From an uncultured Porphyromonadaceae bacterium (GTDB lineage Bacteria > Bacteroidota > Bacteroidia > Bacteroidales > Muribaculaceae), in assembly GCA_900550025.1 (NCBI GenBank), contig URQP01000057.1, positions 1 to 16,480 of the forward strand: a stretch of 16,480 nucleotides of DNA, written 5' to 3'. Both the position numbers and the translations under genes were made by a program. Below, one piece after another: positions 6,023-13,678 of the stretch. The stretch's first letter is position 1, and the number at the start of each line of letters is the position of its first letter. Under the pieces are notes generated by a model that worked only from the letters and a program-made list of their open reading frames with translations, was not told the origin of the DNA and ran no database searches.

Positions 6023-7117
6023 TTATCTCATCGTTTTGTTAAGATTGCGTATCGCTAAAAACAGGAATGTGGCAGTCATCGCTACAAGTATGGCTGTCTG
6101 CCATATTATTGCAGCGAACGGCTGTCCCTCAATCATCAGTTTGCGCATTGCTTCGATATACCAACGTGCAGGGACGATGCACGACAGGTATTGCAATGCC
6201 ACCGGGATGTTCTCGATAGGGAATATGAGTCCTGAAAGCATAATCACCGGGATTATCATCACCACGGCGCATATCAGTATCGCCATTATCTGGTTTTTGG
6301 AAATTGTAGAAACAAGTATGCCGAATGCGAGCGACATAACGATGTATAGCAGGGAGATGGCGCATATCAGCAGGACGCTTCCTTGCATAGGCACGCCAAG
6401 CAGGTACTTGGCAAGAATCAGAATAGTGGCAAGATTGACGCACGACAGCACGAAATAGGGTACTAATTTTGCTCCTATCACTACGATTGGGCGTACCGGA
6501 GATACAAGCAGCATGTCGATTGTGCCGGTCTCTTTTTCCCGCACGATTGATATTGACGTTATCATTGCGCAGATTATCAGGATAATAAAGCCGAGAATGC
6601 CGGGAACAAAGATGTATGAGCTTTGAAGCTGCGGATTGTAGAGCATCCGTGTCTCTATCTCTATGGGCATTTCCTGACCGCCAGTCTCGTCGTTGATTAT
6701 CGACATGACGTATCCGGATGCAGTATTTACAGCCACTGGATTGGACGCGTCGGCGAATATTTGGATTACGGTTTTTTGAGGAGATGTCTCGGCTTCAACT
6801 TTGTCAATTCCGTTATCGATTGCAATTGCAATGTCAATATTGCCGTTTCTCATTTTTTTGTCGATTTCATCAGTGCTTTTTATGTAGCCTTTGAAATTCA
6901 TATATGGGTTGGCTGCTATCCTGTCGGCAATGCGGCGTGCGGTGTTGCCGCGCTGTGGCGCATAGATTGCCACATCCACATTGTTGACTTCGGTTGATAG
7001 GGCGAAGCCGAACAGTATTATCTGTACCGCCGGCATCAGGATTACTATGAGCATCGTGCGGTAGTCGCGTAGTATCTGTAGTGTTTCTTTCTTTACGAAT
7101 ATGAGGAATCTTTTCAT
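6023..7117 (-). CDS. ABC-2 type permease of multidrug efflux pump (YbhS-like)
   Basis: This is the second inner-membrane permease, 364 residues long. It has one N-terminal membrane helix (about 22-41), a periplasmic domain (about 42-168), then five membrane segments at about 171-191, 221-240, 247-270, 277-298 and 334-356. The coupling helix sequence SIVREKETGTIDMLLVSPVR (190-209) and the closing RWYIEAMRKLMIEG (318-331) match the YbhS/YhhJ group. The periplasmic domain ends in the typical RMLYNPQLQSSYIFVPG (157-173). It starts 3 nt after the stop of the second ATPase and ends 6 nt before the other permease, so translation is probably coupled. The two permeases are clear paralogues and would form the heterodimeric membrane domain. 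Confidence 0.92.
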   Translation of the reverse strand: MKRFLIFVKKETLQILRDYRTMLIVILMPAVQIILFGFALSTEVNNVDVAIYAPQRGNTARRIADRIAANPYMNFKGYIKSTDEIDKKMRNGNIDIAIAIDNGIDKVEAETSPQKTVIQIFADASNPVAVNTASGYVMSIINDETGGQEMPIEIETRMLYNPQLQSSYIFVPGILGFIILIICAMITSISIVREKETGTIDMLLVSPVRPIVVIGAKLVPYFVLSCVNLATILILAKYLLGVPMQGSVLLICAISLLYIVMSLAFGILVSTISKNQIMAILICAVVMIIPVIMLSGLIFPIENIPVALQYLSCIVPARWYIEAMRKLMIEGQPFAAIIWQTAILVAMTATFLFLAIRNLNKTMR

Positions 7118-7120
7118 CTT

Positions 7121-7858
7121 TCAACTTCTTTTTGCCTTGGCAGCTATCTTTCGGAAAACTTCGTCGATTGTCGCGGCGGAATATTCTTTTTTGAGCTGGT
7201 TTGGCGAGCCGAGAGCCTTGATTTCGCCGTCGGCCATTATTGATATGCGGTTGCAATATTCCGCTTCGTCCATATAGTGGGTAGTTACAAACACGGTAAT
7301 TCCTTCCGCTGCCGTCTCGTATATCATTTCCCAGAATTTGCGCCGGGATGCGGGATCGACGCCGCCTGTTGGCTCGTCGAGAAACACAATTTGAGGATTG
7401 TGGAATATCGATACGGAGAAGGCGAGCTTCTGCTTCTCGCCTAAGGGAAGGGAGCCGACAAGCTGTTTCTTTTTTCCGGAAATTCCTAATTTGTCGATGA
7501 GCATGGCTGATTTTTCTGCTATTTCTTTGCGCTTCATTCCGTAAATCCCACCGAATAGGCAGATGTTCTCTATCGGGGTGAGGTCGTCATATAATGAAAA
7601 TTTCTGGCTCATATATCCTATCCTCCGTTTGATTTGCTCGTATTGCCGTATGATGTCGAAACCGGCCACGGTCCCGCTTCCGGCGGTGGGGCGGCTCAAG
7701 CCGCAGAGCATTCTTATGGCGGTGCTTTTCCCCGCTCCGTTTGCTCCGAGAAACCCGAAAATTTCCCCTTTGCCGACAGAGAAACTGATATTGTTTACCG
7801 CGGTGAACGTGCCGAACCGTTTTGTGAGTCCTTGTATGTCGATAATTTTTTCTTCCAT
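7121..7858 (-). CDS. ABC exporter ATPase, NBD2 (equivalent to second half of YbhF)
   Basis: This 245-residue cytosolic nucleotide-binding subunit has Walker A GANGAGKST (38-46), Q-loop Gln at 85 (GYMSQKFSLY), Walker B IVFLDEPT (157-164) with catalytic Glu at 162, and H-loop His at 194 in TTHYMDEAE. The signature is LPLGEKQ (137-143) instead of LSGGEKQ. A similar LPLG signature is, from memory, found in the second ATPase half of E. coli YbhF, so this is probably a family trait rather than decay. It starts 6 nt after the stop of the other ATPase and 3 nt before the first permease. In many enterobacteria the two ATPase domains form one polypeptide; here they are separate genes. Confidence 0.93.
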   Translation of the reverse strand: MEEKIIDIQGLTKRFGTFTAVNNISFSVGKGEIFGFLGANGAGKSTAIRMLCGLSRPTAGSGTVAGFDIIRQYEQIKRRIGYMSQKFSLYDDLTPIENICLFGGIYGMKRKEIAEKSAMLIDKLGISGKKKQLVGSLPLGEKQKLAFSVSIFHNPQIVFLDEPTGGVDPASRRKFWEMIYETAAEGITVFVTTHYMDEAEYCNRISIMADGEIKALGSPNQLKKEYSAATIDEVFRKIAAKAKRS

Positions 7859-7864
7859 CGCTTG

Positions 7865-8764
7865 TCATTTGCTTATTGCCATAAAGCAGTCTTCTATGGT
7901 GGGGCTGGTTTCTGTGATTATGATTCTTTCTTTTGTGGATGCAAGGATATGCTTTTCAAATCCTTCAGTATCGCTGTGTGTGAATGTGATGTGGAGCGTG
8001 TCGCCGTTGATATAGCACGATTCTGCGGCTTTCCATTGGCGTGCGGCGAGCAGTACGGCATATTTGTCGGAGCATTCTATGGAATAGATTTTGTTGCCGT
8101 AACCGTCGATTATTTCTTGCGGAGTGCCGGTCAGCAAGAATTTGCCGTGGTCGAAAAAACCGATGCGGTCGCATAGCGACGCTTCGTCCATATATGAGGT
8201 TGACAGCACTATGGTTATGCCTTTTGCCTTTATTCCGGCAAGTATGTCCCAGAATTCTTTGCGTGAGACAGGGTCGACTCCACGTGTTGGCTCGTCTAAT
8301 AGCAGGATTTCCGGTTGATGTATCAATGCGCACGAGAGGGCGAGCTTTTGTTTCATCCCTCCCGATAATTTTCCGGCTCTGCGGCGGCGGAAAGGTTCCA
8401 ACTGGCGGAATACGGGGGCGATTATGCCATAATTGCTGTTTATGTCGACGTTGAAAATCGATGCATAGAACTCAAGATTCTCTTCTACGGTAAGGTCTTG
8501 GTATAGAGAGAATATTTCCGGCATATATCCGATGTGTTTGCGTAATTGCTTATACCCGGTCTGCACGTCAATCCCGTCGATTGTTGCTGTGCCGCTGTCG
8601 GGAACGGAAAGGGTGGAGAGTGTGCGCAGCAAAGTGGATTTTCCTGCTCCATCGGGTCCGATTATCCCGAATATGCTGCCTTTTTCCACTGAGAAGCTCA
8701 CGCCGTCGAGAGCGGTTGTCTTGCCGAACCGTTTGCTTAGGCTGTTTGTTATGACCGCATCCAT
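7865..8764 (-). CDS. ABC exporter ATPase, NBD1 (equivalent to first half of YbhF)
   Basis: This nucleotide-binding subunit of 299 residues has Walker A GPDGAGKST (36-44), signature LSGGMKQ (133-139) and Walker B ILLLDEPT (153-160) with Glu at 158. Two switch residues are changed: the Q-loop position reads GYMPEIFSLY with Glu at 83 instead of Gln, and the H-loop reads STSYMDEA with Ser at 190 instead of His. A C-terminal extension of about 75 residues (from about 223) is absent from the other ATPase and probably forms a small regulatory or dimerising domain. Paired with NBD2, which has intact Q and H loops but a degenerate signature, it should give one consensus and one degenerate ATP site. 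It begins 14 nt after the membrane-fusion protein gene. Confidence 0.93.
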   Translation of the reverse strand: MDAVITNSLSKRFGKTTALDGVSFSVEKGSIFGIIGPDGAGKSTLLRTLSTLSVPDSGTATIDGIDVQTGYKQLRKHIGYMPEIFSLYQDLTVEENLEFYASIFNVDINSNYGIIAPVFRQLEPFRRRRAGKLSGGMKQKLALSCALIHQPEILLLDEPTRGVDPVSRKEFWDILAGIKAKGITIVLSTSYMDEASLCDRIGFFDHGKFLLTGTPQEIIDGYGNKIYSIECSDKYAVLLAARQWKAAESCYINGDTLHITFTHSDTEGFEKHILASTKERIIITETSPTIEDCFMAISK

Positions 8765-8778
8765 TTTTTATTTCCGGT

Positions 8779-9672
8779 TTAAAGTTCCACTTCCCCGTAG
8801 GTGCCTATTTTTATCAGTCCGTCGTTGGCTACGGCTATTTTCACTGCATATACAAGGTCTGCGCGTGAATCTTTTGTTTGTATGTTTTTGGGGGTGAACT
8901 CGTTTTCGGCGGAAATCCAGATGACCGTACCTTCGTATTCTTTGCGCTTGTCGTCTCCGAAATCGGCATAAACTTTTACCTTTTGTCCGGTTCTTATTCC
9001 AGCGAGCTGTCCGGATGTGAAATAAGCCCGCAAGTACATATTGCTCATATCCGCTACTTTGAACAGCGGTTTTCCGGGTGCGGCATATTCTCCGGCATCC
9101 ATATATTTGGCCACGACAATGCCGTCGGCAGGCGATTTAATGACGCTTTTTGCTATGCGGTCATCGATTTGCGCTATTTGTACGGCTATTGATGAGCTTT
9201 GTCCTTTAATGTTGCCTGTGGTGTTGCTTAGTGTTGACAATTGGGCTTCAAGCTGCTTTTTTAACACGCTTATTGCCGAATTTATATCATCGAGTTGCTT
9301 TTGTGTGGCAGCTCCGCCTTTCAAAAGATTTTCTATGCGCTGTTTTTCATATTCCTGCTTCCTGATTTGTTCTTTGGTGGCCGCTATCTGTTTGCCTATG
9401 TCCGGGAGGTTGTAGTTCACGGATTCCATATTTTTCTTCAGTTGCAGTTTGCTTAAGTAAAGTTGCATAGTGTCGATTACTCCTATCTCTTTCCCTGCGG
9501 AAAGGCTGTCGCCTTCTTGCAGGTCAAGCCATTCGATTTTTCCAGCAGCTTCTGCCGATACCGTTATTTCGTTGGCTGATTCGAATGTGCCTGTAGCGTC
9601 GAATTGTTGTCCGTCGCCGCATCCTGCAAGCAGGAGCGTGGTTGCGGTTGTTGTGATGATGTATTTCTTCAT
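8779..9672 (-). CDS. Lipoprotein periplasmic adaptor (HlyD/YbhG-type membrane fusion protein)
   Basis: This adaptor bridges the inner-membrane ABC pump and the outer-membrane channel. The 297-residue protein starts with a signal peptide ending in the lipobox LAGC, so C18 would be lipidated and anchor it in a membrane. The two halves of the lipoyl domain (about 38-66 and 178-206) flank a long alpha-helical hairpin (about 70-175, rich in Lys, Gln and Glu) that contacts the TolC tip. The beta-barrel region carries FTPKNIQTKDSRADLVYAVK (259-278), a stretch characteristic of the YbhG/YhiI adaptors. It lies between the TolC gene (12-nt gap) and the ATPase genes (14-nt gap), as expected for a self-contained tripartite pump. 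Confidence 0.92.
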   Translation of the reverse strand: MKKYIITTTATTLLLAGCGDGQQFDATGTFESANEITVSAEAAGKIEWLDLQEGDSLSAGKEIGVIDTMQLYLSKLQLKKNMESVNYNLPDIGKQIAATKEQIRKQEYEKQRIENLLKGGAATQKQLDDINSAISVLKKQLEAQLSTLSNTTGNIKGQSSSIAVQIAQIDDRIAKSVIKSPADGIVVAKYMDAGEYAAPGKPLFKVADMSNMYLRAYFTSGQLAGIRTGQKVKVYADFGDDKRKEYEGTVIWISAENEFTPKNIQTKDSRADLVYAVKIAVANDGLIKIGTYGEVEL

Positions 9673-9684
9673 TGTCTATGGCTT

Positions 9685-10965
9685 TTAGTTGTTGGTGATT
9701 TCTTTAAGTTCGTGGATGGCTTTCAGTCTTTGTATCTCGTGATAAGCTTTGTTGAGTTTTGCCGAATTCTCTTCGGTGATTTTTTGCAGCAGGTCTGTCA
9801 CGTCTATTATGCCGTTGGCGAGTTTTGTCTCTGCCGCTTTCCTGATTGATTCACGCAGCTCTATTATGCCGTCATCGTCTTTGACGAGGTTCTCGTATTC
9901 CGCAATCTCTTCCTTTTTACGATTGGCGGAAATATTGGAATTGAAAAGGAACACATCGCGCTCGTTGGATATGGATTTTTCCTGTAGCTCTAATTTCCGC
10001 AGGTCGTTTTTTCTTGTATATAAACCTCCGATATTCCATCTCATAGTTACGCCTATCATATAATTCCAGCTCCATTGAGGATTCATCATATTTTCTATGT
10101 AGTCAAGCCCGGGATTACCGTAGAATCCGTTGGCAAAGAAATTGAACATTGGCATTATTGCCGTGTCGAGTGATTTCCGTTGTTTTCCGAGCAGTTCTAT
10201 TTGTCTGTCGAACAGTTGCAGTTCCGGGCGTTTGTTTTGGCTTTCTTGACTGATTTCTCCGGAAGGCAATTCGAGGCTTATCTCTTCATTGCCTATGCCT
10301 AATAATAGGCATAGGGCGCTTGCGTATTGTTTCCGTCTGGCTTCTAATTGGCTGGTTTGCTGGCGTACTGTAAGAAAGCTGGCCTCCACCGCGTCGGCAT
10401 CGCATTGCATTGCGGTGCCGTTTTTCAGATGCGTGTTTATCTGTTGGAGGTTGTTACCTATCAGTGTAGCCTGTTCATTGTTTTGACGTATGCTCGCTTC
10501 GATTAGTAATATGCCGAAATACAGGTCATTGACTGTTGCCCGCAATTTGTAAAGCTGTACGTCGATATTGGCTTCCGATTCTTTCTGGCGGGCTTCCGCT
10601 ATCGCTTTCTCGTTGCGGGTTTTTCCTCCGTCCCATATTGTTTGGTTGATGTCGAGAGCAATCTTGTACTGGTCTTTGTTCATTCCGTGTATGTCGAGCA
10701 CTTGCGAGAATGCCTTTTTGAATTGCTCCGGAAAGTCGGGTGCGTCCGACTGGTAAGTGGCTTGCGCGCTGAGTTGCGCTGTAGGCAGCCAGTTCTTTTT
10801 GATGTTCGACATGGTATAATCGGTCGATTGCTCAATCAGCCCGTATTGTTCAATCATCGGATAATTGTCGTGTGCCATTTGTTGGCATAAATCTATGTCG
10901 AGTTGCCGTGCCGTGGCAGTAGCCGTCGCGAGCAATGTGGCGATTATTGTTGCTGTCAGTTTCAT
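9685..10965 (-). CDS. TolC-family outer-membrane efflux protein
   Basis: This is the outer-membrane exit duct for the pump, 426 residues long. It starts with a cleavable signal peptide (hydrophobic core 4-14, likely cut after ATA near residue 19). The mature part shows the duplicated outer-membrane efflux protein pattern: long amphipathic helices, for example DVQLYKLRATVNDLYFGILL, alternate with beta segments such as KIALDINQTIWDGGKT and MIGVTMRWNIGG. The second repeat ends with the usual long helix and ANGIIDVTDLLQ. Its ATG overlaps the TGA of the TetR gene in an ATGA arrangement, so the two are translationally coupled. Within the gene, 10292-10315 forms a perfect 10-bp DNA hairpin. The operon therefore has its own dedicated channel, unlike the E. 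coli ybhGFSR pump. Confidence 0.92.
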   Translation of the reverse strand: MKLTATIIATLLATATATARQLDIDLCQQMAHDNYPMIEQYGLIEQSTDYTMSNIKKNWLPTAQLSAQATYQSDAPDFPEQFKKAFSQVLDIHGMNKDQYKIALDINQTIWDGGKTRNEKAIAEARQKESEANIDVQLYKLRATVNDLYFGILLIEASIRQNNEQATLIGNNLQQINTHLKNGTAMQCDADAVEASFLTVRQQTSQLEARRKQYASALCLLLGIGNEEISLELPSGEISQESQNKRPELQLFDRQIELLGKQRKSLDTAIMPMFNFFANGFYGNPGLDYIENMMNPQWSWNYMIGVTMRWNIGGLYTRKNDLRKLELQEKSISNERDVFLFNSNISANRKKEEIAEYENLVKDDDGIIELRESIRKAAETKLANGIIDVTDLLQKITEENSAKLNKAYHEIQRLKAIHELKEITNN

Positions 10966-11576
10966 AGCCGGTAGTTTAGTCTGCTTAATATTATGCTGAT
11001 GTTTTCTTGTTTACGCTGTTCGATGAATTTTTTATGGTCGCTGTACAGTATCCCTTCAATTAGCGGATGAATGATGAATATTGTGAGGTTGAGCGATACT
11101 ACGTCGAGCAGAAGGTCTTTTGCCTTGATTGGACATATCTGTTTATGTGCAGCGAGGTGGTCGAGTTCAGCTTGCATTTCTCCGCAGAGCACCGTTATGG
11201 CTGTCTTTATCTTGTTGCGGAAAAATTTCCTGCGTGCGGGATTGCTTATTATTTCGTTTACTACAAGACGTGGCAATCCCGGATTTTCTGCGATGAAGTC
11301 GAAATGCGAGGCTATGCCTCTCTTCAACCTTTCAATCAGTGGTATGCTTTTGTCGAAAAAAGCAGGATAGAGATTTGCTGTCAATATTTTAATTTTTTCT
11401 TCAAACAGACGGTTGAACAGGTTCTCCTTGGTCCGGAAATAATAATGAATCATAGCGTGGTTCACGCCTGCACGTTGGGCTATTGCCGTGGTCTTTGCTC
11501 CGGCAAAGCCTTTTTCTATGAATTCCTGTTCAGCGGCATGAAGTATTTCCTGTTCCGTATTTTCTTGCCGTTCCAT
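10962..11576 (-). CDS. TetR-family repressor of the efflux operon
   Basis: This 204-residue regulator has an N-terminal TetR helix-turn-helix (about 8-55) with the signature AAEQEFIEKGFAGAKTTAIA followed by AGVNHAMIHYYFRTKENLF. The remaining helices form the ligand-binding and dimerisation domain. It resembles CecR (YbiH) of E. coli, which controls the ybhGFSR pump and lies directly upstream of it; the same order here supports a local repressor role. The gene is first in the operon and overlaps the TolC gene by 4 nt, so repressor and pump are made together. A perfect 16-bp palindrome at 11602-11617 sits just upstream of the coding region at the predicted transcription start and is the natural operator. 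The inducing ligand is unknown. Confidence 0.92.
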   Translation of the reverse strand: MERQENTEQEILHAAEQEFIEKGFAGAKTTAIAQRAGVNHAMIHYYFRTKENLFNRLFEEKIKILTANLYPAFFDKSIPLIERLKRGIASHFDFIAENPGLPRLVVNEIISNPARRKFFRNKIKTAITVLCGEMQAELDHLAAHKQICPIKAKDLLLDVVSLNLTIFIIHPLIEGILYSDHKKFIEQRKQENISIILSRLNYRL

Positions 11577-11601
11577 TAACTTGAATGTTTAATAATTTGG
11601 T

Positions 11602-11617
11602 TTAACAAATTTGTTAA
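11602..11617. promoter_or_regulatory. Probable TetR operator palindrome
   Basis: TTAACAAATTTGTTAA is a perfect 16-bp palindrome lying 26 nt upstream of the TetR ATG. The predicted transcription start, about 7 nt beyond the -7 box at 11627-11620, falls inside it. TetR-family repressors usually bind palindromes of about this size, so autorepression of the whole efflux operon is the simplest reading. No binding data are available. Confidence 0.65.
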
Positions 11618-11619
11618 TA

Positions 11620-11650
11620 CAAAACTATGATAAATTATTTGATAATGCAA
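11620..11650 (-). promoter_or_regulatory. Promoter of the efflux operon
   Basis: On the minus strand a TTG (11650-11648, inside TTTTGC) is followed after 20 nt by TAGTTTTG (11627-11620), an exact TAnnTTTG match. Spacing and sequence fit the Bacteroidetes -33/-7 promoter. It lies about 44 nt upstream of the TetR gene and directly beside the 16-bp palindrome. Confidence 0.7.
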
Positions 11651-11657
11651 AATATAT

Positions 11658-11702
11658 TTCCTGAAAAGTGTAATGTTGGAACATTTGACCACTTTTCAGG
11701 AA
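11658..11702 (-). terminator. 13-bp inverted repeat, candidate nadE terminator
   Basis: TTCCTGAAAAGTG (11658-11670) and CACTTTTCAGGAA (11690-11702) are a perfect 13-bp inverted repeat. The 19-nt loop holds a second near-palindrome, AATGTT-GG-AACATT (11672-11685). It lies 37 nt past the nadE stop and is followed on the minus strand by ATATATTTT, a modest T-rich tail, so a transcription terminator is likely. It ends 7 nt before the TTG of the efflux promoter, so an operator function for that promoter is also possible. Confidence 0.55.
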
Positions 11703-11739
11703 TAAAAGAGTTATTCTCTATGTTTTTTGATAAAGAATC

Positions 11740-13674
11740 TCAGAGATTATTGCATTCTTCCATCCATAGTGCGGAGGCTGCATCGCTAGGCATACGCCAG
11801 TCGCCACGTGGCGACAACGACAATCCTACTTTTGGACCGTCGGGAAGACACGAACGTTTGAACTGCTGGTTGAAAAATCTGCGGCAGAACGTAGTAAGCC
11901 AATGTTTTATGGTGGCCTTATCGTAGGTCTCTCCGAATGCGCAAATGGCAAGCATATTGATTTTGGCGGGAGAGAAGCCGTTTCTTAGAAAGTGGTACAG
12001 GAAAAAGTCGTGCAACTCGTATGGCCCTACAAGGTCTTCCGTCTTTTGCTTGATATTACCGTTCTCGTCTGCAGGTATCAATTCCGGACTTATTGGAGTA
12101 TCTATGATGTCAAGCAGTGTCGTTTTCACACTGTCGTCGCTGCTGTTCAGGGCAATCCATCTCACTAAGTGCTTTATTAGAGTTTTGGGGATGCTTGCGT
12201 TGATTCCATACATCGACATATGGTCGCCGTTATATGTGGCCCATCCCAATGCCAGTTCCGACAAATCGCCCGTGCCGATGACAAGCCCGCCGGTTTGGTT
12301 GGCAATATCCATCAAAATTTGTGTACGTTCGCGCGCTTGTGAATTTTCGTAAACCACGTCGTGGCAGTCAGGATTGTGGCTGATGTCTTTGAAATGTTGT
12401 AGGCATGCGTCTTTGATGCTTATTTCACGCATAGTGATGCCTAACGCCTCCATGAGTTTTGTTGCGTTGTTGTGGGTCCTGTCCGTAGTACCGAACCCCG
12501 GCATTGTCACGCCGACTATACCTTTCCTGTCGAGCTTGAGTTTGTCGAATGTCATTGCCGATGCAAGCAGGGCAAGGGTGGAGTCTAATCCTCCGGAGAT
12601 ACCGATGACGGCTGATTTTGCGTTGGTGTGTTTCAGCCGTTTGGCTAATCCTGCTGTCTGTATTGAAATGATTTCTTCACAACGTCTTTCAAGTTCTTTC
12701 CCTTGTGGCACGAAAGGCAATTGGTTGAATTTCCGGTATCGGCTTAGGTCATTGGAGTCGAAAGCGCAGTTTTTAGAAATTGTTTCGATGCGGCGTATGC
12801 TGTCGCTTGCAAATGATGCTTTGCTTTCGGAGAATGTGGTGTTCACTCTTCTGTCGTTCCTGATGCTTTCTACGTCGATATAGTTTACCGTCAATTGGCT
12901 GTCAAAGCTGAACCGTTTGCTTTTTCCTATGGTTTTCCCTGATTCCGCTATTATTGCGTTGCCGGCAAAAACAAGGTCGGTGGTCGATTCTCCGAACCCG
13001 CACGAAGAAAAGACATATCCGCAGATACATCTTGCCGATTGGTTTTCGATTAGTCCGCATAGGTAGTCGTGCTTTCCGACGCATTCATTGTCGGCCGACA
13101 GGTTGAAGATGATTTCCGCCCCGTTGAGCGCGTGAAGCGAGCTTGGCGGTATCGGTGCCCATAGGTCTTCGCAAATTTCTATGGCGAACGATGTTTGAGG
13201 AGTACGGAATATCAGGTCTGTCCCCAATGGACATATTTGTCCTGCAAGTTTGACGCTTGTCTCTTTTATTTGTAACGATGACGCAAACCACCGTTTTTCA
13301 TAAAATTCCTTGTAGTTGGGCAGATATGTTTTCGGGACTATGCCTAATATTTTCCCATGTTGAATCACGACTGCCGCATTGAGCAGCGACCCGTTGCACA
13401 TTATGGGCATTCCTATGATTGAGATTATCTCTTTTTTAGCTGTCGCGTCCAGTAATACGCCCAGTTGCTTTTCGGCGTTCTCTATCAATATCGAATGGGA
13501 AAACAAATCGCCGCATGTATATCCTGTCATGCATAGCTCCGGAAAGCATATAATGCTTGCATTCTGTGACTCAGCTTCAGTTATCAATTCGATTATTTGC
13601 GCTGTATTGTACGAGCAGTCGGCTACTCTTACAGAGGGTATTGCAGACGCTACTTTGACAAATCCGTAGTCCAT
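11740..13674 (-). CDS. nadE: Glutamine-dependent NAD+ synthetase
   Basis: NadE performs the last step of NAD synthesis: it adenylates nicotinate adenine dinucleotide with ATP and amidates it with ammonia taken from glutamine. The 644-residue protein has both domains. The N-terminal nitrilase-like glutaminase (about 1-290) shows the catalytic triad E46 (FPELCMTGY), K115 (VPKTYLPNYKEFYE) and C168 (IEICEDLW). The C-terminal synthetase has the PP-loop SGGLDST (360-366), followed by GTGDLSELALGWATYNGDH. The ATG at 13674 was chosen because the protein then begins MDYGFVKVA as in Bacteroidales relatives. An in-frame ATG at 13704 would add ten residues and overlap the upstream gene by 26 nt. The start lies 4 nt after the glycosyltransferase stop, so the two genes are probably one operon. 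Confidence 0.95.
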   Translation of the reverse strand: MDYGFVKVASAIPSVRVADCSYNTAQIIELITEAESQNASIICFPELCMTGYTCGDLFSHSILIENAEKQLGVLLDATAKKEIISIIGMPIMCNGSLLNAAVVIQHGKILGIVPKTYLPNYKEFYEKRWFASSLQIKETSVKLAGQICPLGTDLIFRTPQTSFAIEICEDLWAPIPPSSLHALNGAEIIFNLSADNECVGKHDYLCGLIENQSARCICGYVFSSCGFGESTTDLVFAGNAIIAESGKTIGKSKRFSFDSQLTVNYIDVESIRNDRRVNTTFSESKASFASDSIRRIETISKNCAFDSNDLSRYRKFNQLPFVPQGKELERRCEEIISIQTAGLAKRLKHTNAKSAVIGISGGLDSTLALLASAMTFDKLKLDRKGIVGVTMPGFGTTDRTHNNATKLMEALGITMREISIKDACLQHFKDISHNPDCHDVVYENSQARERTQILMDIANQTGGLVIGTGDLSELALGWATYNGDHMSMYGINASIPKTLIKHLVRWIALNSSDDSVKTTLLDIIDTPISPELIPADENGNIKQKTEDLVGPYELHDFFLYHFLRNGFSPAKINMLAICAFGETYDKATIKHWLTTFCRRFFNQQFKRSCLPDGPKVGLSLSPRGDWRMPSDAASALWMEECNNL

Positions 13675-13678
13675 ATTT

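Noticed and set aside
5796..6458. 220-codon plus-strand open frame across the two permease genes
   Set aside because: It spans the junction of two well-supported permeases on the opposite strand. Its Ile/Met-rich sequence is the complement of membrane-segment codons and has no family marks.
7121..7858. NBD2 as a decaying ATPase because its signature is LPLGEKQ
   Set aside because: All other ATPase motifs are intact, and LPLG-type signatures are, to my knowledge, seen in the second ATPase half of YbhF, so it is better read as family asymmetry.
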